From the NCBI GenBank assembly GCA_014155875.1, contig JACEFZ010017841.1, positions 682,001-746,000 on the forward strand: a DNA stretch of 64,000 bases, read 5' to 3'. This document shows positions 33,301 through 43,502 of this stretch, in pieces (position 1 is the first letter of the stretch; every line of letters starts with the position of its first letter). Source of the DNA: Cepaea nemoralis (taxonomy: Eukaryota; Mollusca; Gastropoda; Stylommatophora; Helicidae). The translations under genes and the position numbers were made by a program. The notes below the pieces were generated by a model. The model had not been told where the DNA came from and ran no database searches. It saw only the letters and a list, made by a program, of their open reading frames with translations.

Positions 33301-33846
33301 AAACCAGGTCGATGGTTTCCAGTGCAGTCTCGAGCTCCTCCCCCTGTGTATTGGAGGAAGTGTTTCCCCATGATCTGTTTTTAGCGTTGAAGTCACCACA
33401 GAAAATAACATTTCTCTCGTGGCCTAATATGCCACTTAAGCACTGCCACTTCTGGGCGTCCACACTCGCATTGCGGGCATAAACATTGACCAACACGAAT
33501 GGTATACTGGAATGAACTCTCAACGCCTGTATTTGTATATCGTCACTGTCCCAACTAGACATGTCTAGCTCTGACGCCACCATGCTGTCGCGAACGAGAA
33601 TCGCCATCCCCAGATGTCGTCTGTTGTAGAAACATTTGAAGCCGGCAATTTGGAGTAGCTGATCGCCCAGTCTCGTCTCCTGGAGTGCTACAATGTCGTT
33701 CCTGTAAACTAGGGTTTCTAAAATAGAGCCCCGTTGTTTTACACTGGCACAGTTCCAATATAGAATACTGATATTCCTGAGTCCTAGACGGTGACACTTG
33801 AGTCTAAAACGTCTCAAACCACCACGCTTACCTTGCTTCTTTCTCC
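30307..33846 (-). mobile_element. Family A LINE, copy 2, inverted and inactivated
   Basis: Minus-strand copy of the element at 20755-24533, nearly identical by eye. It has the same (AACT)n-type tail at its left end (agttagttagttagttag) and is truncated at its 5' end just after the codons for KKQGK. Lesions seen: a 19-base deletion near 32915 (loses GHPSPC), a 1-base insertion near 32133, a 1-base insertion near 30718, CAG to TAG at 30592 (MDQ to MD stop) and a stop replacing Trp near the end. It keeps the older C-terminal frame SRYTLQDLLRRGSEHL. It splits the RTE element; a 5 bp TATAG repeat at the junctions may be the target-site duplication. Confidence 0.92.
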
Positions 33847-33853
33847 TATATAG

Positions 33854-35090
33854 CTATACCAAAAAGACCAGGAGCAATTGAATGCAAAAATGTTCGCAAA
33901 ATTAGCCCCATAAACCATGTCACTACGCTTCTACTCAGAATTATAATGAGAAGAACAAGAAATTGGTGAAGAACAGTATGGATTTATGGAAGGAAAGGAT
34001 ACAAACAATGCAAAATATTACGAACACCAATAGATAGATCAACAAAGACACAAAAAGACATATATTTGTGCTTCAGGTATTATACCAAGGCATTTGGTCA
34101 AGTAAAACATGATTAAGTAATTAAAATGTTGGAAGATATCAACATTGATAGAAAAGATCTCAGAATAATAAAAAAAAAAAAAAATTACTGGAACCAAGTA
34201 GCAGCAATTAAAATTGGAAATAAAGAGGGCAATTATGAACAAATAAAGCAAGGTGTACGACAAGGATGTGTTTTGTCACCAGGGCTCTTTTTTCTCTATA
34301 GCGAAGTGATAATGAGAGAGATCAAAGAGAAGTCGGGAATACTAATCGGAGGTTATAATATAAACAATATACGCTATGCAGATGACACAGTAGTATTGGT
34401 GGCAGATAATGCAAAAGATCTTCAACCATTGTTGAATATTGTAATAACAGAGAGTGCAAAGAAAGGACCCTCCATGAATATCAAGAAAACAGTAACAGTG
34501 GTGATATCAAAGAAAAATAAGACACCAAAATGTGGAATGGAAATAAAAGGAAAATTTCTTAACCTAGTGGATAATTTTAAATACCTAGGAGCATTTATAA
34601 GAGATTAAGAACAGACTAGGGCCAGCAAAAGCTGCATTTCAGAAACCGACGAGTATCTTATGCAATAAGTCAGTATCATTGAATGTAAGAAAGAGAGTGC
34701 TGAAGTGCTATATAGAAATTGTTTTGCTGTATGGCAGTGAATCTTCGAATGTAAATGAACAAATTAGGAAGAACTTAGAGCAACAAAGTTTTAGTTCTTA
34801 AGATGAATGTTGCGAATTCCTTGGACTGCCATATTATATATAACAATAAGAAAGAGACAAACAGCTTTCTTTGGTCATGTGATGAGAAGAGAGGCATTGG
34901 AGAACATCGTGATGACTAGAAAGATCGAGGGGAAGAGAGGCAAAGGCAGACCAAGATGGATTGATTGATCTGGATGGATTGAGACGGTGACATGGAGGAA
35001 TATCAGCAGCAAAGTTGATCCAGAACACCAAAGACCGAGATATGTGGAGAGACATGAAGGAAGCTACGTAAGCTGACAAGACACTTTATG
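33854..35090 (+). pseudogene. RTE-like retrotransposon, reverse transcriptase and tail (unit 1)
   Basis: Reading AIPKRPGAIECKNVRKISP, HVTTLLLRIIMRRTRN, LRTPIDRSTKTQKDIYLCF, KAFGQVKHD (catalytic FIDYTKAFD block degraded), VIKMLEDINIDRKDLRIIK, KQGVRQGCVLSPGLF, NNIRYADDTVVLVADNAKDL, MNIKKTVTVVISKKNKTPKC, FKYLGAFIRD, then frameshifted FGHVMRREALENIVM and EGKRGKGRPR. The open segment 34126-34608 covers RT motifs including YADD. A (GAT)n-like tail lies near 35080-35120. Together with 27650-29393 this is about 3.0 kb, close to full RTE length. A poly-A run at 34170-34184 replaces the usual NLYW codons. Confidence 0.86.
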
Positions 35091-35129
35091 ATGATAATGC
35101 TGATTATGATGACGAAGATGATGATGTTT

Positions 35130-35570
35130 ACAGTGAAGGATCTATTACACACCTGTTTCACGTATAGCCCTGCGTAAGTTAGTATTGCCAGATCTATGAC
35201 ACTTATATCCAGGGCCGTGCCGTGCTATGATGCAGAGAGACGGCTGCATGAGGCGGCAACTTAAGGGAGCGGCAAAAGCAGCGAAATCAAAATACAATTT
35301 GAACCATTCAATAATTAAAAATCTTTAAATGACATCTTTTCGAAAAGAAGAAAAAAACATTTAAGGGGCGGAATTTCGAAGACTTGCATCATACTGAGAA
35401 CATCTACCCCACGGCCGTGCTTATATCATGTATAACGAGCTGTGTATATTTATATTATAGGGTCTATGACATTCTTGTATCACGTATAACTAACACTGTG
35501 TATGTTTTATATTGTAGGGGCTATTACACACGTATATCACATATAACTGTGTGTGTGTGGTTTTTTTTAA
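35130..35570. repeat. ~52 bp minisatellite, unit 1
   Basis: Degenerate units of the type tctatgacacttatatcatg tataacgagctgtgtatatt tatattataggg, including gggtctatgacattcttgta tcacgtataacta. It is interrupted by a MITE at 35210-35419. Confidence 0.75.
35210..35419. mobile_element. hAT-like MITE, 210 bp (unit 1)
   Basis: Begins CAGGGCCGTGCCGT and ends, reversed, CACGGCCGTGGGGT (11 of 14 paired). Flanked by the 8 bp duplication CTTATATC (35202-35209 and 35420-35427). Short size, no coding and an 8 bp duplication fit a nonautonomous hAT element. Confidence 0.82.
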
Positions 35571-36084
35571 AAATTATGGTGTAGTCACGTTTCAGTTGTA
35601 TGTTTGTAAGACACGATATAAACAGCAAGGAATGTGTAACTATGTATGGCTATGAATTTCACCCTGTCAAACAAGCATACTAACTGCCGAAGGCAGTCGA
35701 TAATCAGAAAGGACTAAATCAAATAAGGAAGCCAAATGTATTATCTTATTTGGCTTGTGGCATGCTAAACGTGGACTGATATAATCATAGCAAGCCCGGA
35801 TGTGTGGGGCTGGGTGGCGTGGCCAGCTAACTACACGCCACTCACGCACGTTAGAGTGCTCAACACCAGGTGTTTCTCGCATCACTGGTAAATGTTCACA
35901 TCAAACGCTGTCATTGATTAGCTAACAGCAACGCACGCTTTGTATGCTCTTCGCAAAATGATATAACGGTAGCAGTGCATACCAACATGGCGATTTCGAG
36001 CCGTGAATTGAGGAAATCCGCGTGTCTGTAGTTGTACCTCTGACAGCTGGCACAGGCTGTGTGTGGGTCAGTAAACGAAATATC
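35571..36084. other. No gene seen (unit 1)
   Basis: Single-copy-looking apart from its duplicate at 45151-45674. A hairpin GCCAAAT...ATTTGGC lies near 35730-35755. Short open frames on the minus strand have no recognised domain. Confidence 0.45.
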
Positions 36085-38853
36085 ACTATGTGAGTACGTG
36101 GTTGCAGTACACAATCATCAACTCATCACTCTCTGAGGACGTGGTTGCAGTACACAATCATCAACATATCAGTATCTGAGTACGTGGTTGAAGTACTCAA
36201 TCGTCAACCCATCACTGTGAGATTACGTGGCTGAAGTACGCAATCATCAACTCATCACTCTCTGAGTACGTGGTTGAAGTACACAATCATCAACTCATTA
36301 CTGTCTGAATACGTGGTTGAAGTATACAGTCATCAATTCATCTTTGTCTGGGTTCGTGGTTGAAATACACAATCATCAACTCATTACAGTCTGAATACGT
36401 GGTTAATGGACACTATCATCAACCCATCACTATCTGAGTACGTGGTTGATGTACACACTCATCAACCCATCACTGTCTGAATACATGGTTAAAGTACACA
36501 ATCATCAACACATCACTATCTGAGTACGTGGTTGATGTACACAATCATCAACTCATCACTGTCTGAATACGTGGTTGAAGTACTCAATCATCAACCCATC
36601 ACTGTGTGATTACGTGGTTGAAGTATACAATCATCAACACATCACTGTGTGATTACGTGGTTGAAGTACACAATCATCAACCCATCACAGTAAGATTACG
36701 TGGCTGAAGTACACAATCATCAACTCATCGCTGTCTAAGTACGTGGTTGCAGTACACAGTCATCAACTCATCACTGTCTTAGTGCGTGGTTGAAGTTCAC
36801 AATCATCAACTCATTACTGCCTGAATACATGATTGATGTACACAATCATCAATCCATCACTGTCTGAATACATGGTTGAAGTACACAATCATCAAATCAT
36901 CACTATCTGAGTACGTGGTTGATGTACACAATCATCAATCCATCACTGTCTGAATACATAGTTGAAGTTTACAATCATCAACACATCACTATCTGAGTAC
37001 GTGGTTAACGGACACAATCATCAACGCATCACTATCTGAGTACGTGTTTGATGTACACAACCATCAACCCATCACTGTCTGAATACATGGTTGAAGTACA
37101 CAATCATCAACACATCACTATCTGAGTACGTGGTTGATGTACACAATCATCAACACATCACTGTGTGATTACGTGGTTGAAGCACACAATCATCAACTCA
37201 TCACTGTCTGAGTACGTGGTTGATGTACACAATCATCAACCTATCACTGTGTGATTACGTGGTTGATGCACACAATCATCAACTCATCACTGTCTGAGTA
37301 CGTGGTTGAAGTACACAGTTATCAACCCATCACTGTGTGATTACGTTGGTTGAAGCACACAATCATCAACTCATCACTGTCTGAATACGTGGTTGATGTA
37401 CACAATAATCAACCCATCACTGTGTGATTACGTGGTTGAAGTACACAATCATCAATACATCACTATCTGAGTACGTGGTTGATGTACACAATCATTCAAA
37501 CCATCACTGTCTGAATACATGGCTGAAGTACTCAATCATCAACACATCACTGTGTGATTACGTGGTTGATGTACCACATCATCAACCCATCACAGTAAGA
37601 TTACGTGGCTGAAGTACACAATCATCAACTCATCACTGTCTAAGTACGTGGTTGCAGTACACAGTCATCAACTCATCACTGTCTTAGTGCGTGGTTGAAG
37701 TTCACAATCATCAACTCATTACTGCCTGAATACATGATTGATGTACACAATCATCAACCCATCACTGTGTGATTACGTGGTTGAAGTACACAATCATCAA
37801 ATCATCACTATCTGAGTACGTGTTGATGTACACAATCATCAACCCATCACTGTCTGAATACATAGTTGAAGTATACAATCATCAACACATCACTATCTGA
37901 GTACGTGGTTGATGTACACAATCATCAACCCATCACTGTGTGATTACGTGGTTGATGCACACAATCATCAACTCATCACTGTCTGAGTACGTGGTTGAAG
38001 TACACAGTTATCAGCCCATCACTGTGTGATTACGTTGATTGAAGCACACAATCATCAACTCATCACTGTCTGAATACGTGGTTGATGTACACAATAATCA
38101 ACCCATCACTGTGTGATTACGTGGTTAAAGTACACAATCATCAACCCATTACTCTGAGATTACGTGGCTGAAGCACACAATCATCAACCCATCACTGTCT
38201 GAGTACGTGGTTGCAGTACACAGTCATCAACTCATCACTGTCTTAGTACGTGGTTGCAGTACACAATCATCAACCCATCACTGTCTTAGTACGTGGTTGA
38301 AGTTCACAATCATCAACTCATTACTGCCTGAATACATGATTGATGTACACAATAATCAACCCATCACTGTCTGAATACATGGTTGAAGTACACAATCATC
38401 AAATCATCACTATCTGAGTACGTGGTTGATGTACACAATCATCAACCCATCACTGTCTGAATACATAGTTGAAGTATACAATCATCAACACATCACTATC
38501 TGAGTACGTGGTTGATGTACACAATCATCAACCCATCACTGTGTGATTACGTGGTTGATGCACACAATCATCAACTCATCACTGTCTGAGTACGTGGTTG
38601 AAGTACACAGTTATCAACCCATCACTGTGTGATTACGTTGGTTGAAGCACACAATCATCAACTCATCACTGTCTGAATACGTGGTTGATGTACACAATAA
38701 TCAACCCATCACTGTGTGATTACGTGGTTGAAGTACACAATCATCAACCCATTACTCTGAGATTACGTGGCTGAAGCACACAATCATCAACCCATCACTG
38801 TCTGAGTACGTGGTTGGTACGTCTACTCATACTGTGGTTGAAGTACACAATCA
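36085..38853. repeat. 43 bp hairpin-containing minisatellite, unit 1 (about 64 copies)
   Basis: Unit tacacaatcatcaacccatc actgtgtgattacgtggttg aag. Many units have ggttgatg-tacacaat-catcaacc, an 8 bp perfect inverted repeat around an 8 nt loop. Other units (ggttgaag) weaken the stem. Higher-order blocks are visible: the run with cacagtaagattacgtggct at 36680-36850 recurs at 37580-37750. Confidence 0.95.
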
Positions 38854-38855
38854 TC

Positions 38856-39032
38856 AACGCATCACAAGTGTCCTGGAGTGCTATATAGAACATATTTTGC
38901 TGAATGGCAGTGAATCTTTAAATGTAAATGAACAAATTAGGAAGAACTTGGAAGCAACAAAGATGTGGATCCTGAGAAGAATGGTGAGAATTCCTTGGAC
39001 TGCCAGAGTAACTAACAACAATTGCTCGAAAG
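38856..39032 (+). pseudogene. RTE-like fragment, part 1 (unit 1)
   Basis: Reads VLECYIEHILLNGSESLNVN, EQIRKNLEATKMWILRRMVR, IPWTARVTNNNCSKEAN. It continues after a 297 bp insertion at 39346 as ETRRLYKIIGKRQTAFFGHV. 5'-truncated RTE tail directly after the 43 bp array. Confidence 0.85.
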
Positions 39033-39040
39033 AGGCTAAT

Positions 39041-39337
39041 TCTTCTTCTTCTTCTTTCGTTCGCTTGAAATATGTCTATAACTGCAATGCTGTCTCTTGT
39101 ATGAATTGAACTGTCTTTTTCAGTTCACACAACGGTCCACAGAGTTTATCTTCCACTGTCGTCTCTCTAGACCAAAAGGTTTGCCTAGATATGTTATATT
39201 TTGGGCAGTCTTGGAGTATGTGCTCTGCTGTCTGCGACGCCAATCCACATGTGCACATGGCTGTTTCACCAATCTTGAATTTTGTATACATGTGGTTGCG
39301 TAATCTATTGTGCCCTGTTCTGAGGCGCAGAAAAAAA
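39041..39337 (-). mobile_element. LINE 3' fragment, family D (unit 1)
   Basis: The minus strand reads LRTGHNRLRNHMYTKFKIGE, TAMCTCGLASQTAEHILQDC, PKYNISRQTFW, LCGPLCELKKTVQFIQETAL. CxCGxxxQTAEHILQxCP is the terminal zinc-type motif of RNase-H-bearing LINEs. A (GAA)n tail lies at its left end. Flanked by AGGCTAAT (39033-39040, 39338-39345), and removal restores the RTE frame (KEAN|ETRRLYK). Confidence 0.88.
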
Positions 39338-39345
39338 AGGCTAAT

Positions 39346-39517
39346 GAAACTAGAAGATTATATAAAATAATAGGAAAAAGACAAACAGCTTTCTTTGGTC
39401 ATGTGATGAGAAGAGAAGCATTGGAAAACACCATGACGACTGGAAAGATCGAGGGGAAGAGAGGCAGAGGCCGACCTAGAGAAATGATGCTGGATGGACT
39501 GTCATTGGGTATAGTTT
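39346..39517 (+). pseudogene. RTE-like fragment, part 2 (unit 1)
   Basis: Encodes ETRRLYKIIGKRQTAFFGHV, MRREALENTMTTGKIEGKRG, RGRPREMMLDGL, then is cut by a family A' insertion. The remaining tail (RWYVGISAVELIQTTKD) resumes at about 40840. Confidence 0.86.
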
Positions 39518-40834
39518 GGGGCTATTGACAGTTTCAAAGAGCCAGCTTGAAAGGTTGGAGAGCATATAAAATGCGGCCATGCGTGTGATTCTGGGGTGCA
39601 CAAAAGATTCACCAATTATATGCATAAGGCATATTCTGGCGCTACCAGCAATGGTGGACAGGCATTGGGTCCTTCAGGCCAAATGGTACCTGAGAGTTGC
39701 TGCAGATAGGAATCATCCCCTGCATGAAGCCATGGATATGGTCAAGCTTCATAGACTAAAAGACCGTGGAGGTTAACCTTATCAACAAATGCCCGCAGAA
39801 GTCGGATATGTTGGCCTAACGGCGCAAGAGCGGCAGCTCAGCTCAAGCTGTAAGCAGGTACAACGCAAATCACGCCTGAAAGAGAAAAAAAAAAAACTCT
39901 CCGGATGAACGCAGAAGAAGAAGAAGACAATGACGAGGCAGGTCCTGGATGGCACAGGCGGAAATATCTATACGTCAGGTTGTGATTTAGAGACCTTCAA
40001 TCGTGAAAAAGAGTGCGTTGAAGTATCGACAGACAGGACGGACTAGCACAGTGTAATAGTAACACTGGGTCGTGAGTACGGGGAATGGGCAGCGAGCCCC
40101 ACAGAGTTTGAGGTGCAATAACTGATCCAGAGTTATATACATCAAGGTGACAAAGTGATCTTTACTGATGTGGTCAGCAGTGAGAAACAGGCGGAGTGGT
40201 TGTGGCTTCATTGCAAAGGCCAATGGACGATTCTTGAAAAGGAGAGTCTGGCATATGAGGTTTACGACCTCCGGGATGAGAATGGAGGTGGGAAACAGTC
40301 ACAGCGGCATTCCGTTGGTTAGAGGAAACCAATGCGACACATACTGTCTTCATCACAGGCTCAAGAAGTATGCTTAGTAAAGTGGAGAAAGGAATGTTTC
40401 GTGTAGAATGGCACACCTCGCTTCAGAGGTCATAGATAGTAAGAATAGTATGGTTTTTTTTTTTTTTTTCCCTGGCCATGCGGGTGTGCGGGGGGAATGA
40501 ACAGGCTGATAGGTTGGCAGGAAATGCACCTCTTGGTGGTCGATTACCCATGGACAATGCAGAGGTGGTGGTGCGCCTATGGGACAAGGTGGAGAAGGTG
40601 GAGGAACATGTTGAGAACCCGTATGTGAAAAAAGGATGAGATTGCGGGATATAGGCAGGGGTTCTGGTAGAATCTCAAACCTAAGGAGGAAGACCAGGAG
40701 AATGTTCAATCAGATAGCGGGGGGAACGATTAGTAGTGTCACTTTTCGCTGGCTGTTGAACGAGGGGACGGAGCTAAAATGGGAATGTCCTGCGTGCAGT
40801 GATGTCGGTTCTTAACTCATCTCAACTCAACAAA
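39518..40834 (+). pseudogene. Family A' LINE fragment inserted in the RTE tail (unit 1)
   Basis: Reads QLERLESI, NAAMRVILGCTKDSPIICIR, HILALPAMVDRHWVLQAKWY, LRVAADRNHPLHEAMDMVKL (RT-end connection). It then has a ~150 bp foreign piece at 39772-39930, a frameshifted RNase H (IFTD, RSGCGFIAKANGRFLK, FITGSRSMLSKVEKGMFRVE), PGHAGVRG and the tail RWLLNEGTELKWECPACSDV GS. A T-run at 40453-40469 interrupts the last RNase H block. Inactive. Confidence 0.85.
39772..39930 (+). mobile_element. Small insertion with (GAA)n tail inside family A' (unit 1)
   Basis: Sequence cgtggaggttaaccttatca ... agcaggtacaacgcaaatca ... ending gaagaagaagaagac, absent from the A' copy at 13219. Its A-run and (GAA)n end look like a retroposon 3' end, possibly related to family D. 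AAGAC at both junctions may be a short target-site duplication. Confidence 0.55.
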
Positions 40835-40954
40835 AACTCATCGGTGGTATGTAGGAATATCAGCAGTAGAGTTGATCCAGACCACCAAAGACTAAGATCT
40901 GTGAAGATATATATATATATTTAAGTGTATATACGTGTGTGTGTCTGTGTGTGC

Positions 40955-40997
<43 letters not shown>

Positions 40998-41087
40998 GGT
41001 ATGTGTGTGTGTATGTGTGTATGTGTGTGTGTGTGTAACCTTTATCACACGCCCTGCCAACTGGCGTAGGCGTTCATGCCTCTCCAT
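40835..41087 (+). other. RTE tail end, (TG)n microsatellite and an inverted RTE tail piece (unit 1)
   Basis: 40835-40905 is the plus-strand RTE tail up to accaaagactaagatctgtg. 40906-41037 is an AT run then (TG)n. 41040-41086 is the continuation of the RTE tail (MNAYASWQG) but on the minus strand. In the copy at 19452-20096 the two parts are contiguous and collinear, so the last ~47 bp is inverted here. Confidence 0.75.
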
Positions 41088-41335
41088 AGTGTGAGTGTAT
41101 GTGCTTTTTTATGTTAACTAACATGTTTGTTTGTCCATGCATACATTTTAGACACTTATAACGTTTTGTTACCAACAGTTTTAGCCACGTATTACATTTG
41201 GCCACCAACAATTTTAACCACGTATAACATTTGGTCACCCTCAGTTGTCCATCCTGTTCTACAGTCGCCCGTCACCTATTGTGTTGTATCTAAGGTATGT
41301 AACCACGATAATTTCTAGCCACTAGGCACTCTTTG
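41088..41335. other. Short degenerate repeat; no gene
   Basis: A loose tandem of about 33-36 bp (gttaccaacagttttagcca cgtatta / ggccaccaacaattttaacc acgtataa / ggtcaccctcagttgtcc). Nothing coding. Confidence 0.5.
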
Positions 41336-41339
41336 TTAT

Positions 41340-42272
41340 CGTTCTTTGATAGAGGCCGTGACGTCTTTCACAGTGTCTTCTTCTTCTTCAGCATTCCGAG
41401 CCATTGAGGTTCTTTGCTGCAGATACAAGCCGTCTCCATTCGTCTCTCTGGTTGACCTTCTCTTGCCAGTCGCTGATTCCAAGTGCTTGTAGGTCTGTTT
41501 GTATATTATCTCTCCATCGTCTTCTTGGTCTACCTCGGGGTCTACGGTCATTTATTCCCTGAGTGTAAGCGAGTTTTGTTTCCCTCTATTATCTTCCATT
41601 CTTTCTATATGCCCCAGCCATTGCAGTCTATTAGCCTTCATGATACCAGTGATTAGCGGGGACTTAAACAGATCATAAATGTCTTTGTTGCTTCTTCTTT
41701 TCCACTCTCCACTTTGTGTATCCCTAATGGGCCCAAAGATGCGTCTTAAGACTTTGTTCTCAAAGGTTTGTAACAAGGCTTCGTCTCCTTTAGTTGTACT
41801 CCAGGTTTCAGAGCCATACAGCACAACTGGTCTGAATCAGTGTTTTGTATATTGTGATCTTGGTGTTACGAGATAGCGCATTTGATTTTAGCAGATGTTG
41901 TAGTGCATAGTATATCTTATTTCCAGAGTTGATTCTAGCTTGTATTTCTTCCCTTATTATGTTGGAGCAGTTGAAGATTGTACCCAGGTATTTGTATGTT
42001 TCCGTTCTTTTAATGGTCATATTATCTATTTGTATGTGGCCAGAGTTTTTAGCCGTTCCTTCTCTTGAAATTACCATATATTCTGTCTTATCTTGGTTGA
42101 TAACCAGCCCCATTTGTTGAGCTTTTTCCTTTAAGTGAGTCAATATTTCCAATGTCTTTTGTTCATTTTCCCCTATAAATATCTATATCATCTGCATAAC
42201 CAAGCAGTCTGGATGTTCCTCCAATAGCACATTCCTCCTTTACCTTCCTTACAACTTTCTCTAGAGCCAGAT
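41340..42272 (-). pseudogene. Non-LTR retrotransposon RT fragment, family E (unit 1)
   Basis: The minus strand reads NDLALEKVVRKVKEECAIGG, TSRLLGYADDIDI (catalytic YADD), LTHLKEKAQQMGLVINQDKT EYMVISREG, NMTIKRTETYKYLGTIFN, REEIQARINSGNKIYYALQH, YGSETWSTTKGDEALLQTFE, LRRIFGPIRDTQSGEWKRR, RLQWLGHIERMEDNR, and the tail RRPRGRPRRRWRDNIQTDLQ, LNGSEC with a (GAA)n end. Frameshifts near 42165, 41835 and 41560. The upstream part is cut by the palindrome-rich insert at 42275-42460. Confidence 0.84.
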
Positions 42273-42274
42273 CA

Positions 42275-42462
42275 TTCACGGTGTGTTCGTGTATTCGTGT
42301 ATTTATAAATACATGAACACACTTTGTGTATGTATAAATACACGAACACACTGTGAATGTATTCGTGTATTTAAATACACGAATACGTGTATTCGTGTAT
42401 TTAAATAAATACATAAATACACGAATACATTCGCAGTGTGTTCGTGTATTTATCTCCAGTAA
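42275..42462. repeat. Palindrome-rich AT insert (unit 1)
   Basis: Built from gtgttcgtgtatt and aatacacgaacac arms. It includes a perfect 28 bp palindrome at 42359-42386 (half-site GTATTCGTGTATTT) and several smaller ones such as GTATTTATAAATAC near 42298-42311. Direct repeats gtgtgttcgtgtatt lie near both ends. It interrupts the family E RT. Confidence 0.88.
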
Positions 42463-42464
42463 CA

Positions 42465-42721
42465 CCTCTCACACCCGCTTCATGGCGAGGGTGTAACGGA
42501 CGCAGTCCCGCATACCACATTCGAAACACAGCTGCGAGCGATTTGGCAGCAGATCACCTTGCGTTGGCATTTTATGAAAATTAAATGAGTGCCGGTAGAT
42601 CAGGAAGCAATGGCAAACTACTGACCGTAAAATTGCCAAGAGATCACAAACAGCCAAAAACAAAAAATGTATACTGGAGTCGACTGCTACGTCATGTAAA
42701 CGATATGCAACTAATTTAATT
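42465..42721 (+). mobile_element. SINE-like interspersed repeat, copy 3 (unit 1)
   Basis: Longest copy: cgcttcatggcgagggtgta, acgcagtcccgcataccaca, cagctgcgagcgatttggca, ggaagcaatggcaaactact, gtaaacgatatgcaactaat. Oriented with its A-rich side to the right by analogy with 24545-24648. Confidence 0.75.
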
Positions 42722-43018
42722 CTTCTCACATGGTCAACTCTTACTCGGAGCTATATGTACACATGGTCAACTCTCACCTTGAACTGCATGTACACGTGGT
42801 TACCTCTCATCTGGAACTGTACGTACACATGGTCAAAAATTGCATGAAATTGTATGTGCGCATAGTCAACTCTCATCTTGAACTTTAAGCACACATGATC
42901 AACTCTTACCTGGAACCGTGTGTAGACATGGTCAACTCTTACCTGGAACTGTACGTACACAAGGTCAACTCTTATCCGGAACTGTGTGTACACATGGTCA
43001 ACTGTTATCTGGTACATC
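42722..43018. repeat. 33 bp minisatellite, unit 1 (about 9 copies)
   Basis: Unit acatggtcaactcttacctg gaactgtacgtac. As 33 is divisible by 3 it yields a spurious minus-strand frame with an 11-residue VYVQFQVRVDH period. Confidence 0.93.
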
Positions 43019-43320
43019 AAAATATAATACAAGCATGGGAACTTCTCTGAGCACTGGGACCCAAAGCTTAAAAAAAAGTCGCTTAAAAGTCGACAGGGTC
43101 GACTTCATTGCCCGGGTTTTATCCCATATGGCTCGGTCTCTTTCCGCAGCACGGAAAGCGTCGCACAAAGCACGAACTCCGTAGCTTTTAGCGACGACCC
43201 ACAGGAGTCTCCGAAACATTTAACTCGTAAACCAGAAGGGACGCGGCCCGGAATCGAACCCACAACCTTCGGAGCACGAGTCAAACGGCTTGACCACTTC
43301 GCTGTATGGCGCTAGCCATA
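43019..43320 (-). mobile_element. tRNA-derived SINE (unit 1)
   Basis: On the minus strand the head has an A box TACAGCGAAGTGGTC (43292-43306) and an exact B box GGTTCGATTCC (43250-43260), RNA polymerase III promoter elements with tRNA-like spacing. The body runs left to about 43019 and contains a GTCGAC...GTCGAC inverted repeat. The acceptor ends do not pair as in a working tRNA, so I call a SINE, not a tRNA gene. Confidence 0.78.
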
Positions 43321-43502
43321 CATTTTCATAGACCAATTGACACTGTATTTGGTAGATATTCGTGTTCGTGCCTTCAATCCTTTATTTCCCAGAAAATGTT
43401 GTGGAACCCATTTAGAACTGGGTGGCGGGGAGCCCAGCTCAGTTTGTAAATATGGCCAGCAAAAATGGGGATCTGACAGCACACGGGGAGGGGAGGGGAA
43501 GA
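43321..43502. other. Unit 1 right end with a single 63 bp repeat unit
   Basis: Single-copy-like stretch followed by one unit of the 63 bp repeat (cagtttgtaaatatggccag ... gggaaga), directly joined to the start of duplication unit 2. Confidence 0.8.

Larger units (their letters stand above)
33906..43502. repeat. Large tandem duplication, unit 1 (9597 bp)
   Basis: The block starting ccccataaaccatgtcacta at 33906 recurs at 43503 and both copies run in parallel to their ends (ggggaaga at 43502 and 53093). All internal landmarks (52 bp repeat with MITE, 43 bp array, LINE fragments, palindrome, SINEs, 33 bp array) appear in the same order. The left breakpoint is in the RTE RT, the right one in a 63 bp minisatellite. 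Confidence 0.95.

Noticed and set aside
36085..38853. CRISPR array
   Set aside because: Units are contiguous with no unique spacers, the genome is eukaryotic and no cas genes are present. The same applies to the other arrays.
43245..43320. Functional tRNA gene
   Set aside because: A and B boxes are present but arms do not pair to a complete cloverleaf and the sequence continues into a SINE body.
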